Shown one piece after another: positions 47,953 through 58,750 of a stretch of 64,000 nt of DNA. Position 1 is the first letter of the stretch. Every line of letters begins with the position of its first letter. A model generated the notes under the pieces. It did not search any database and was not told the origin of the DNA. It saw nothing but the letters and a program-made list of their open reading frames with translations. This DNA comes from Hymenopus coronatus (lineage: Eukaryota; Arthropoda; Insecta; Mantodea; Hymenopodidae), in contig CM060895.1 of NCBI GenBank assembly GCA_030762935.1, positions 41,840,001 through 41,904,000 of the forward strand, read 5' to 3'. A program made the translations under genes and the position numbers.

Positions 47953-48134
47953 CTGTAGTGAGAATGTTTCTGAACAAAGTGCCTCATCCAACTTGCTGTA
48001 GTTTGGAGGTCACCAGAAGCACGCCTTTGGATCAACTTAAGATACTGTTGTATTGTGCAGTGAGTATCAGCATCAACATCCATGCCACTTAGGTAACTGT
48101 TAATGAGTGGTATAAGACCTGGAAATTCATCAGC
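47953..48134 (-). CDS. Gclc: GCLC, exon with FPGLIPLINSYL
   Basis: A 182-nt exon follows TTTTTCCAG and precedes GTAAGAA (minus strand). It encodes ADEFPGLIPLINSYLSGMDV, then DADTHCTIQQYLKLIQRRAS, then GDLQTTASWMRHFVQKHSHY. This closely follows the vertebrate GCLC segment FPGLIPILNSYLENMEVD...YLKLIKKRASGEL...WMREFI. It leaves with two bases of the Arg codon completed in the terminal exon. No defects. Confidence 0.96.
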
Positions 48135-48139
48135 CTGGA

Positions 48140-49365
48140 AAAATAAAAGCATCACAACTCACTGTCAAATTGGAAACTGTCAGATATAGAAAGGGGAAAA
48201 AAGAATAATTATAAAGATATAAAAACTCATAAAACAAATTAAGGGCAGATATCTGTGAAACTGAAAATTTCTAACTTTCAAGCTACTTTCAAATGCACAG
48301 AAAAGTGAGTCGGAGTAGCAACCATGGTTTTGAGAGCTATCTGCTCTCATCATCAGAAGTAACTAACTGGCTCTTGGTGATATCCATTGTGTGGCAACAG
48401 GTGGCATGTAATACTTCCACAAAGGATTTGGTGCAGTAATTTAAAATTCATTAAATGGTGTTTGTATTTTTGGTAAAAACGTTTTCTCAATAATCCAAAT
48501 GTTGTATATTTTGAAGGTTTTAGAGTGTTTATGTTTGGTATGATGTGGTTGACTGTCCAGAAGTGGTACAAAAGCACAGATTATCACCTTTTCTGGACAA
48601 TCAATCGCAACATTTTTTTAACAATGAAAACAGGTTAGGCACTAACAATGTGATGCAAGTGTTGCTATTCTGACTCAATTTTCTATAAATTCTAATCACT
48701 GCCACTAGTTTATCCGCATACAAATTTCATGTTGCTTACTGTTTTGAAATTTTGAGTTTTTATTATGGCTATGTGCAAGCCATGTATAATTTACATAATT
48801 CATATTGCACATTAATTCATGCAACCAAGAGTTCGAGAATAAATTAAGTAGAATAATAATACTTACATATTATTAGAAAATTGAATTTGACTAAAACTAC
48901 ATTGACAAACTGAGCCTGAAAACCTTAGCAGTATCATGACTCTAGATAACATAGGGACACCATATTATGAACCCCATTTATCCTAAATCTAACTTAGGGT
49001 TTAGTATATTATTACAAACAAAAAAAAGTAACATCTGTGGTATGGATTTGGGAGGTCATAGGTTAAAATCCCTGGGGCTGGTTAATTTGAGCAAAGATAT
49101 TTTTGCAGGTTTATTGAGTTGCTTAGCAAACATTAAGTTGGATAGTTTGATTTGCAAATTTTCCTATCATCCCTTTCATCATTATATTTTATATTCACCT
49201 TCTTTTTCACCATTATACTATCAGACATTGGACTGATCATCCATCCTGCAAATGCTATGATCCAGAGTTAGCTTGCTCCTCAACAGGTAACTAACAAGAC
49301 ATTGGCTTGTAAGTCCCTTACATTTATATTTTGTTTGTCAATTGTTAGGAACATATTAGTGCCAC
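48140..49365. other. GCLC intron, nothing recognised
   Basis: AT-rich. A short imperfect inverted repeat around 48545-48600 (GTTGACTGTCCAGAA / TTTCTGGACAATCAA) is the only structure noticed. Confidence 0.45.
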
Positions 49366-49370
49366 TGATA

Positions 49371-49500
49371 ACAGAATTCTGTCCTGCAGGAATGCTTATA
49401 CATGCCAGTAAATCTACCAAAATGAGAATTGTAGCTTTTAAGCATACTTATACCCCCGCTGCTGAATCCTTGCACTTGACAGTTGGGAATTAAGTTGGTA
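49371..49500 (-). repeat. SINE family A body (copy 3, rearranged)
   Basis: TTCTGTCCTGCAGGAATGCT, CATGCCAGTAAATCTACCAA and AAGCATACTTATA match the 3' body of the SINEs at 13700 and 13955. It then runs into GAATCCTTGCACTTGACAGT, the complement of a segment near 50330, so the unit is joined or rearranged. Confidence 0.5.
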
Positions 49501-49805
49501 CTCCCACAAAAGACAGATGAATTGCTTTACCCATTTGACCTTCTGAACCAATCACAAAGCAGCATTTTGGTCGGTCAGTCTGACAACGGAAGCATATCTA
49601 TATGCCGCACCATTGCAATATCTGGCTATTTCTAACTGCGTGCTCAGTTTGTGAACTCCTAACACATGCGTTGAACTTTCTGTACAAGCTATGTATTATT
49701 CGTTGTTATTTATATTTGTTGATAGTATTTTGGTGTTTGTTAGTACGTGAGGGAACATAACAAGACTTTTATAATTATAGAGGTGATAAACTTTAGCAGG
49801 AAGAT

Positions 49806-49997
49806 GTGGCGAGGATGGACGCGGCTTCATGGAAGAAGAAAGTGAATCATGTGCACAAAATAATACGAAAAGCACAGGAATTAGACGTAATTATCAGTGA
49901 ATGTGAACCACTAATGATATGTCTTGGTGACGACGACCATGATGATGCTGCTTCCGAGAATATGACAACGGAGACTTGTATGGAATTGAGCCATTAA
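49806..49997 (+). CDS. Small hypothetical ORF (63 aa)
   Basis: Unrecognised. The frame starts with a non-AUG codon two codons before the first ATG (49815 region), so the likely product is about 60 aa, starting MDAASWKKKVNHVHKIIRK and ending with an acidic stretch (DDDHDD) and a TETCMELSH tail. The local base composition is less AT-rich than its flanks. A 40-base T tract lies about 190 bases downstream (50189-50228). It could be a fragment of an unknown mobile element or an old retrocopy. It sits antisense in a GCLC intron. Confidence 0.2.
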   Translation: MARMDAASWKKKVNHVHKIIRKAQELDVIISECEPLMICLGDDDHDDAASENMTTETCMELSH

Positions 49998-50183
49998 AAT
50001 TCTAAACTGGTGAAAAATCACTTTGTTATACCTTTCTCTCATTGTAACAAGCTATTTGGCATTAATTTGTTCTATATTGTAGTAAATATGTAATGCATGC
50101 TACATAGTTATAATATGACTTATTTTCGATTAACATCAACAAAAACGAATTAATTTCATTATTCATCAGCATTCATTTACTAC

Positions 50184-50188
<5 letters not shown>

Positions 50189-50228
<40 letters not shown>
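50189..50228. repeat. 40-base poly-T tract
   Basis: Uninterrupted T run, the longest homopolymer in the window. Read on the minus strand it could be the A tail of a retroposed sequence. Confidence 0.95.
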
Positions 50229-50230
<2 letters not shown>

Positions 50231-50324
50231 GCACGATAGAGACATTTGTAATCAGCTGTTGCTTTTTACTAGTTACTCTGGCAACGCCGCAAAGGCAGCA
50301 TAGCCAACCTTACGCAAAACCACC

Positions 50325-50450
50325 TGAACTGTCAAGTCCAAGGATTCAGTGGTGGCAGTATAAAAATCATTGGACTGGGTTGGGTTTGAACTTGCAATCT
50401 TGGGATCTGAAGGCCAGCTCCTAACCAAACTGAGCTACTCAGACTAAGTT
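50325..50450 (-). repeat. tRNA-derived SINE, family A-type head
   Basis: The minus strand reads GAGTAGCTCAGTTTGGTTAG (A box), then GCAAGTTCAAACCC (B box), separated by GAGCTGGCCTTCAGATCCCA, close to the head at 13955-14115. The body following differs. Confidence 0.7.
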
Positions 50451-50924
50451 ATAAATTCTTGGGAGTGTTAGGCCTTCCAAAAAAGAAGGGTAATTCAAAG
50501 AAGAAATGCATTGCAAACATGTTTCATAGTAAACCTTTTGAAGAGAAGAAAGAAAAAAAAAAAATCTTGTATTCAGAGAAATATGATAAATGCACAAATG
50601 GGGTCATTCAGAGTAATTATCATGGTAAAAATAAGTTTATCACCATCTTTTAAATATCAGTCGGTTGATATGGTTATATCACGTTGTGATGATATTGTCT
50701 CTCTTTGCGTAAGAGTCGATTGGTACCAAACCACCAATTAGAGAAGATACAGTTTTATTTTTATTTTGATTCTATACAGAAATGTTTGTGCCAATGGTAA
50801 TATTTATAATCCTCAAATACTTTATAAAATCTGCTCAGCATTTTGATTCAATGCTCGACTTTTTAATGCAAAATGATAGAATCAGTGTGTGTGTATGTGT
50901 GTAATTAACATACATTCTGCTCCA

Positions 50925-51115
50925 GTTGGACACTTGTGATACATGAAATGGAATAATTGTGATTAACAATTGATTGAAAGAAAATCTGGAAGGGAAACAT
51001 TCCAGGCCTAAGTTTAGTCCACCTCTCTTACACTTGCTAGTTATGAGGACTAGAAAAAAACCCGTCAGAGAGGATCCCTCCCTGGTAGGGTCTGAACATG
51101 ATGATATGTTATCAT
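50925..51115 (-). repeat. tRNA-derived SINE, family C copy 2
   Basis: The minus-strand body (CTAGTCCTCATAACTAGCAA, CTAAACTTAGGCCTGGAATG, CATTTCATGTATCACAAGTG) matches the plus-strand copy at 20885-21065. The tRNA-like head is mostly lost. Confidence 0.65.
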
Positions 51116-51367
51116 ACATTTCATTCCCATCAGCCTGTGCATTTTGAAGCTTATTCCTTTAGGCACAGTATTCAGAAATGTCTTACAAACATGTTTTTTT
51201 CATAGTAAATATTTTGGAGGAAAAAAAAAAACACCAGTAAGTTCTTTATTACCTTTAACCACATTCTACTGCTCACAGTTTTCGTAATTGCATGATCTTT
51301 ACAGCAGAAGCAAACAATTGATTTTGTACACAGAAATTAAATTTAAGTTTCTTCAAAGTGCATTTAC

Positions 51368-51541
51368 CTTGCCATTTATTATCTGATCTATAGTCATTGG
51401 TATATAAACATCGCTACAGTCAGTCTGGCAGCAAGATGTAGCAGCAGGTGGTGATACACATGTAGTAATATCCTTTCGGAACCAAAATTCTTCCTTTAGA
51501 ACTGCATCTCGTTTTTGTGCCTTCTGCATGTTTTCATCTAC
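51368..51541 (-). CDS. Gclc: GCLC, exon with VDENMQKAQKRDAVL
   Basis: A 174-nt exon (58 codons, phase 0 both ends) lies between TATGTTTAG and GTAAATG on the minus strand. It reads VDENMQKAQKRDAVLKEEFW, then FRKDITTCVSPPAATSCCQT, then DCSDVYIPMTIDQIINGK. VDENMxxAQKRDAVL, FRKDI and TIDxIINGK are conserved GCLC segments. The middle (PPAATSCCQTDC) is variable in the family and is cysteine-rich here. Confidence 0.96.
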
Positions 51542-51762
51542 CTAAACATAAACAAATTGCAAAAGCTGAATAATTATGTTGACTTAGGACTGGAAAGGCT
51601 TCTGAAATCCAAAAATCTGTAAACTAATACACACACAGTGCAAATGATGTTTTGATTTTGCTGCCTTGTGCCAACTGACTGGCTAAGCTATGCTTTGGAC
51701 TAGCTGTTCCTCATGTCATTCAGGTACAAAGGTTTGCATATACATTTTTATTTTTTCTAACA

Positions 51763-52470
51763 TATACATAGTAAGTAGAGAAGAAATTGCATTCTGCCCA
51801 AAATTTGATACTGAAACCACCAGAAATACATGCTTTTAAGGTCCCTTAATCCACCCTACCAAAAAGAAGCATTTTCAGAGAAAGTTCCTATGTATGTGTG
51901 TGCAACTTAAAAACAAAAATGTGATAAATATCAAACTTGGTATTTAGGTTGTTATATTTCAAACATGCAACATACAGATTGTCAAGAAAATCCCTCTACT
52001 CTTTACATGGAAGATTTTAAAAATGTTGGGGTTTTCTCAAAAGATTACTAATTTTTATTAAAATACCATTTGTTTAGATATATTACATGACAAAGCAGTA
52101 TCTTGAACTTTCTCAGAAAAACATGTGAAGTCCTCTTCATTCAGAAGGGATTTTGTACTATTCTGTATAAGGAATGAGCCATAAAAGATGAACAACAATT
52201 TAGATCTCTTAAAACATACAACTTATTTCAAATAACCTGTTCTATGATTTGAATTTTCAATAGTCAGTTATTTCTAATAATGTCATGGAAAGAGAGTGGA
52301 ATTTCTTGACCAGCACATTGCTTAGCAAGGTGGCTTTTAAATCTGACTTTACATATTCCGCTTCCTCTGTGCACCATTTCAACAAAATGTATTATGAAAT
52401 GAAAGGTTTATTTCAATTTACATGAGGTAAATAGAAAAGAAAGTTTTTTCACAATAGTTGTGAAGCAGTT
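51763..52470 (+). repeat. Dispersed repeat R, copy 3
   Basis: Carries AGTAAGTAGAGAAGAAATTG, ACCAGAAATACATGCTTTTA, AACTTGGTATTTAGG and ATTAAAATACCATTTG in the order of copy 2 (43466-44080). Both copies end at a CTsTATTTATCygAA terminus. Located about 220 bases 5' of a GCLC exon in gene sense. Confidence 0.65.
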
Positions 52471-52472
52471 AC

Positions 52473-53744
52473 TCTATTTATCCGAATACAAGACAACTTT
52501 TTTCCAAAGAGTTAATATTCAAAACTGGGGGTCATCTTTCATTTGCGATATGTTTTCCATTGCCATGCAAGAAAAAGTAAGTTCCAAACTTTGCAGGTAT
52601 GGTAGTAGCGAAACCTCGTGGAAATAGTACAAATTACCACCAAGGTCATGACGTATGCAGCAGATTTTATGCATTTCATTTTGCTTCAAAAAATTAGCTG
52701 TTACAGCCTATGAGTATTCTCACCGAAAAAATTATTTTATCTCTAAAATAAAATTAGAGGACTTCTGTTCTCATCGGTGGTTGCACATAGAATTATATTG
52801 GGAGCCAATGTCCAACCAAAAAGAGAGAGGAGAGAGGTTAGATGTGCAATACTCGTACAGTTTTGTTTTACCCTCTGCCTCTCTGCAGATGGCTTTACAA
52901 GACATCACGAGAATTTATGTGCAAATTCACAATTTACAAGACATTACAAGAATTTATGCACAAATTCAAATTAGGTATTATATTAAGTATGTTGTCTTAA
53001 TAGAAAACTGCATCCAAAATCGTTACAGCTACGCTTTCACAATCACTGCTGTCCCGTTCTACCATTGAAGCATTCTGTATATTTCCGTACTCCCCTCTTC
53101 ATCTCTCTCTCTCGCTCAAAATGTAAACATATGGGCAAATTTAAATTAGGTAAAAGTTGTCTTATTAAGTATGTTGTCTTATACAAAGTCGCATTCATAA
53201 TCATTGTTATAGCCAAGCTGCCACCTTCACCATCAAGCTCAGACATACCGATACATTTCTGTTCTCTCTTTTGCATCTCTCTCCCACTCACTCTGCACAA
53301 ATTCAAATTAGATAATATTTACTGTGTTGTATGTCTAAATAGAAAATGTCATAGCTATGCTACTACCACTGCTGTCACATTCTACCATTGCACACATACC
53401 ATACATTTCCATACTCCCCTCTCCATCTCTCTCCTGTTCAAAACGTAATTTCTGCACAAATTCAAATTATTAATTTAAACTTCAAATAGAAAATCTTATC
53501 AATTATCATTGTTTCAATTGCATGGCTGCCACCATAGCCATTATCACCTTTCTTTGATCGCACACATACTGGTATGTCATTTCTGTTCTCCTTGCTCCTT
53601 TTTTCTTACCTACCACAAATTCAAATTAAGGATTAAAGATTATTGTCTTTTTTTTTTACATAATGATGCTAAATTCCAAAATAAAGTTCTAAAAAATGGG
53701 AGTAGTCTTGCATTTGAGGACATCTTGCATTTGGATAAATACAG
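52473..53744. mobile_element. Non-autonomous element with internal ~160-bp tandem units
   Basis: The ends are CTCTATTTATCCGAATACAA (52473 on) and the complement of CTGTATTTATCCAAATGCAA (to 53744), about 20 of 24 bases matching. Inside, the segment ACAAATTCAAATTA recurs near 52959, 53133 (diverged), 53295, 53453 and 53613, at spacings of about 158-175. Each unit carries a CTCTCT-rich patch. No transposase was seen. No clear target duplication. Confidence 0.6.
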
Positions 53745-53849
53745 CATGTTACTTAAATAGGTAGAAAGCAAACTTTTATGAAACAAGTATCCCTGAATAT
53801 AACATATGACAAAATGTCATGTCTTACATTCATTATAAGATATACTTAC

Positions 53850-54047
53850 TTTACTTATGGGTATAATAAAGTTGAGTTGGTAAGAAAGTATGACTCTGGT
53901 CAGAAGTACTACAAAACAGACAATAGCTGCATTCTCAAAGTCTGTTATCTGTACTTCACATGGTCGAAATTCAACCCTCCATCCAATTGGAGAATTTGGA
54001 GGTGGCGGTTTGAACCTCATAGTTTGCCAGTTAGTGGACTGGATGTT
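53850..54047 (-). CDS. Gclc: GCLC, exon with [20 protein letters not shown]
   Basis: A 198-nt exon (66 codons, phase 0) follows TTTTGTAG and precedes GTAAGTAT on the minus strand. It begins [20 protein letters not shown] and continues [20 protein letters not shown] and a hydrophobic [11 protein letters not shown] segment to ISK. This is the best conserved GCLC block ([17 protein letters not shown]...[20 protein letters not shown]). WRVEFRP belongs to the substrate-binding region of the family. Strong, unambiguous identification. Confidence 0.98.
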
Positions 54048-54567
54048 CTACAAAACAGAAATGTTATTCTCATCAATATTACTGCTTTTACTAAATAGAA
54101 TCAAACAGTAAACATTAATTGATTCACAAAATAAGGGCTCACAATGAACTTAAGACATTTGCATAATGTAAGCAGAGAAACTTGTTTGATGTTAATTTAA
54201 TGAATGTATTCACAATGAGCGATGTTGAAATAAACATGGTTATAAATTAATAATGTAGATCATAAAAGTTATCAAGCTTAAAGTTTTTATATTTATGTCT
54301 AACTTCTAACCAATCTGAAATTTAGAACCAAATCATAGTGTTTCTCCATACACCTCACTGTATGGTCATTCTGTAACATAACTCCAACATGAAGAATACT
54401 TCACCATTAATAGTGTTTCTGCTTATAGTAGATAATATTTTCTGCTATCATATGTTTACTCAAAGTACCTTTCTATTTAATATGGGGAGTGCTAAGCCAG
54501 CAGTGATAGAGGAAGGTTGTGTTTTGAGAGGTGCTCCTGTGGTGAAGGAAGAAGGATCTAAGTCACG

Positions 54568-55835
54568 ATGGGAGTGGACATTACAGTGTATAGAGCAAGA
54601 ATTGGACAGTTTAGAAAAGTAAAATTGGTGAATAGTAAAAACAGTTTTGGAGAGAAGATGACAAACATATTGGTTTTAGCAAGTGTTATAACTTTGTTGT
54701 TAGTGATTGGAGGAATTGAGGTAAACTCTGGCCCTGCAGATATAATAACAATGCTGGAAAACCTGACTGAGAAAATGAACAAAATAGAAGGCATGGAACA
54801 ACGAATAGGTAAACAATTGGAAAAGATGGCAACAGATATCAAAGAAGATGTTAGAGTTGAGGTGCAGGAAGCAAGAAGGGAAGTTGAAATGGTTAAGGAA
54901 AGAATGGAAGAAAGGGAGAGAAGATTTAATTTAGTGTTCATAGGAGTTAAGGAAAGAAGGTATAAATGGCCAGCAGAAGAAATATAAGAAATAACGAAGG
55001 AAAAGCTGGATTTGGAATTGTATAGATGGGAAATTATTGAAGCTTATCGAGTTGGAAGACAACTTGGCAAGAGAGCAATTATAGTGAAATTTGCAACAGC
55101 CCAATTAGTACATGAAGTACTTAAAAGAGCCAAGAAATTAAAAGGAACAGACATTTTCATTAATAAAGATTTATCACCTAAGAAGAGAGCTCTGCAAAGA
55201 AATTTGGTACAAAAAATGAAAGAAGCAAGAGCCCAGGGAAGAAGAGCTTATATTAGAAATTTCCAATTGTGGATTGACGGAGAAAAGACATCGCATCTGG
55301 ACAAGAAGGAGAACCCCAATCAGGCACAGAGGAAATTACTCAGCAGATGTCAACGCCAACTTTAAGAAGTACAACAGGAAGATCAAAGTCCAAGCAAAAA
55401 GGAATGGATGTGGGTGAAGACGGGGAAAGTGTGTGTTTGAACCGAAATCCGCCTGTCAGCATGGATATGAGAACGGCATATGCAGATAGGATGTCATCCA
55501 ACATCCTTACGAGAGAAGTAACAGCTGACGAAATAATGGCGTCAACAGAGGAAGCAACAGGAGGAGGAGCCACCGGAGTGATGTCACCCAAGAAAATAGT
55601 GTCACCGAGAAGAGGGGAAGTAATAGCAGCAAGTAATTTGGCTTCGAAGGGAAAGAAGGCATGGCAACAGAGTAGTGGGGAGAATACAGAAGGGGAAGAA
55701 AACAGCATTATATCATCCGAACATGGCAGCATTCTAGTTTTAGACAGAAATAAAGTGATTTCTTCCGGAGAAGGGATACAATTAAGGAGTAAAAGAACAC
55801 TAGAAACATTTAGATTTAGATCAGGCTCACAATAG
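54568..55835 (+). pseudogene. LINE ORF1: coiled coil plus RRM-like domain
   Basis: From the first frame: a short basic N-terminus, a hydrophobic stretch (ILVLASVITLLLVIG), then GGIEVNSGP at about 54709-54735, a degenerate 2A-like motif. A heptad-like coiled coil follows (MLENLTEKMNKIEGMEQ...MEERERRF), then FNLVFIGVKE and, after one in-frame TAA (54985), an RRM-like segment (IEAYRVGRQLGKRAIIVKFA, DIFINKDLSPKKRALQRNLV, FQLWIDG). After a frame change near 55285 the C-terminus runs SGQEGEPQSGTEEITQQM to SGSQ and ends at TAG (55833). The layout matches L1-like ORF1 proteins that bind the element's RNA. Confidence 0.7.
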
Positions 55836-57453
55836 GGAAGGGAGAATATAAGGAGGCTTGGATTCTGGAACTGTGAGGGAGTTAAAAACAAAATATATGC
55901 GAGGAGTTTAAATCAATTATTGACGAAACTTGATTATCTTGCAGTAGCTGAAACATGGTTAAAAGAGGACCAGGTTTACGTAAAGGATTTTGATTTTGTA
56001 GGGATAAAAGGAGATAAGGTAGCAAGAAAGGGGAGGGCATCTGGAGGCATAGGCTTTTTTGTAAAGAAGACGTTAAGTAAAGGAGTTAAAGAAACTTGGT
56101 CAAGGAGAAAAGAAATACTATGGATTGTATTAGAGGAGAAACAAATAGTTGAAAATGTTATATGTATAGGTATAGCATACAATCCTCCTCTTCCTTCGCG
56201 CTTTCATAATCCGGACCTCCTTAAACACCTAGAGATAGAAATAGAAAATTTAAAGGAGAGATATGGTAATTCTGAGATTATATTAATGGGAGATTTTAAC
56301 ATTAGGATTGGCAAAAATTATGTTGGAGGGAATAGCTGGATGAGTAATGATACATTAGAGAAACCTGAGAAGATTAGATACAGCAAAGATAAGATAGTTG
56401 ATAAAGGGTATATGAAATTTATAGAATTCTGTGAATTGAATGCCTTTGATATTTTGAATGGGAAATATGGAGATGTGAATGGAGAATATACGTATGTTAG
56501 TAATAATGGTCAAAGTGTGATTGATTATGTATTATGGCCAATTAATATGGGGTATATTTTAAGTAATTTTAAGATACTAAATTTAAGTTCCAACAGTGGG
56601 CATTTTCCATTGATAGTAGACATAAAAACATGCACAGAGCAAATAGTCTATAATTTAAGGGAGGAAAAGTGCAACATAGAAGAATACAGTAGATACAAAT
56701 GGAAGGAAGAGTATTGCAATAAATTTAGGCAGACACTAAACTCTAATTATGGCCAGATATGTCAGTGTGGAATAAGTTTTATGATAAAGGAACAAGAAAT
56801 TGAAAGTGCTATGGATATCTTAAATATCATTATGCTAAGGGCTGGGGAGGAAATGAAAATGAGAAAGAAGGTTTACAAAAGAGATGAGGGCTGGTTTGAT
56901 GAAGAATGTAGAGTAATTAAAAGACAAGTCAAACAGCTGCTCATAAAGTGGAGGGAATTAGGATACATAGAATTAAAGAAAGAGTATATGCAAGGGAGGG
57001 ATTTATATAATTCATTACTGGAACAAAAGAAAACAAGCTGGATGAAAAAATATGAAAGTAATTTGATACGAATCCTAAATGAAAATAATGCAAATGAGAT
57101 ATGGAAGGTTATGAAATCATGTATAATAAATATGTAACAAAACCAAGTATAAAACAGGAGAATGGATGGAATATTTTAAAAATTTGTATGGGGAGAAAAA
57201 GAGTAAAAATGAGATAGGAAATTGGGAAATAGGTAATAACTATGTAGATATACTCGATGATATAATAAGTGAAGAAATAATTCAAGAGGTGAAAATAATG
57301 AAGAGAAATAAAGCAACGGGAATAGATGGAATCCCGACAGAGTTCCTTAAGGAATGGTGCACTGAAATAAACAGAGTTAAGGTTTTAGTAGACTTATTTA
57401 ACACAATTAAAGTGAAGGGTTATATACCAGATAAGTGGAGGAAAGCAATCATA

Positions 57454-58750
57454 CGAGGGGCATACTGAAAGTCACGAGCAACCCATTGTAAAAATTTAAA
57501 TTTCAACAATGTAACGAAACGAATTGCAGGATCGTAATCTACAGACTTTAAGCCACATGTAGACATATTGTGACGTCATTAGCTTCTATCACGTGACCAC
57601 AGACGGTGTTTGAAAAATGGCTGACATTGATGTTTCGTTTCCACAGCGTGCTGTCATTGAATTCCTTGTGAAAGAAGGAAAATCTGCTCCTGAAATTCAT
57701 CTCAGACTTCAACGTGCATACAGAGGTGCCTGCATGGGTGCCAGCAGTGTTAGAAGATGGGTGAAACATGAGTCCGCAAAATGCGCCTCGTAGCGGGCGT
57801 CCTCGAACTGCCTCTACAGAACGCAACAAGGAAAGAGTTGATGAGCTCATTACAGGAGATAGGCGTTTCACTGTGAATGAAATTGCTGCGAAACTTGGAA
57901 TAGGACATAGTGCAGTGCAAGAAATGATCCACAGCTTGGGTTATCGAAAGGTCTGTGCCCGTTGGGTCCCCCGTTTATTGACTGAAGACCACAAACTTCA
58001 GAGAAGAACCGTTGCACAAAACCTTCTTCAGAGATTTCATAATGAAGGTGATGAATTTTTGACGTGTATTGTGACTGGAGATGAGAGCTGGTTCCATCAC
58101 TATGAGCCAGAAACGAAACGTCAGAGTATGGAATGGCATCACTTGAACTCACCATCGAAGAAGAAAGCGAAGACAGTGCAGTCTGTAGGAAAAGTTATGG
58201 GAAGTGTCTTTTGGGATGCACAAGGCTGCATTCTGGTTGACTTTCTTGGACCTGGACAACCATAAATTCTGCCCGCTACATCAAGACACTTCTGAAGCTC
58301 CGTCGGGCTTTGCGTGATAAACGCCCTGGAAAGAGGATCATCCTTCAACAGGATAATGCGCGTCCGCATACTGCCCGTGCCACTATGGAGAAAATCAGGG
58401 CATTAGGGTGGGAAACTCTTCCACATCCTCCCTACAGTCCCGACTTGGCACCCTCCGACTACCATCTTTTCGGTTCTGTGGTGAAGGAGCAGATGCGTGG
58501 TCAACGCTACGAGACGCTGGAGGATATTCAGAAAGCAGTGCGTCAGGGTCTGCGGGCAGCTGGAACGGAGTTCTACCACAAGGGCATTTTCAAACTTGTA
58601 GAACGATGGAAAAAATGTGTGCAAAACAATGGAGACTATGTCGAAAAGTGAAAGTAAGTCTGTAGATCATGATGATGTATTTGGTTTGGCTTAAAAATAA
58701 ATATTAAGATTGTAAAACAGTGTTGCTCATGACTTTCAGTATGCCCCTCG
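57454..58750 (+). mobile_element. Mariner element (1297 bp) with complete ends
   Basis: The ends are CGAGGGGCATACTGAAAGTC plus nine more bases, 29-bp inverted repeats with one mismatch (CACGAGCAAC versus CATGAGCAAC). TA flanks both sides (57452-57453, 58751-58752). Removing the element and one TA joins LINE codons to read RKAIIHPIYQGKG, so the insertion is precise and came after the LINE. Confidence 0.95.
57617..58651 (+). pseudogene. Mariner transposase (DD34D), two frameshifts
   Basis: Starts at ATG 57617 (MADIDVSFPQRAVIEFLVKE) with helix-turn-helix text SAPEIHLRLQ and SVRRWVKH. A net frame change occurs near 57770 before PRSGRPRTAS. The second frame holds WVPRLLTEDHK (family WVPHxL) and the first catalytic Asp in VTGDESWFHHY. 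A base loss near 58260 (PGQP then stop) shifts the frame again before IILQQDNARPHTA (second Asp) and YSPDLAPSDYHLFG (third Asp). The last two Asp are separated by 34 residues, the mariner spacing. All three catalytic Asp survive, so decay is recent. It ends NGDYVEK. Confidence 0.9.

Noticed and set aside
53065..53448. Plus-strand open frame of 127 codons rich in Ser, Pro and His
   Set aside because: It runs through the ~160-bp tandem units and their CTCTCT patches; the frame follows from low-complexity sequence.
54558..54941. Minus-strand open frames opposite the LINE ORF1, and 55340-55891 likewise
   Set aside because: Antisense by-products of the biased codon use of the LINE; no independent features.
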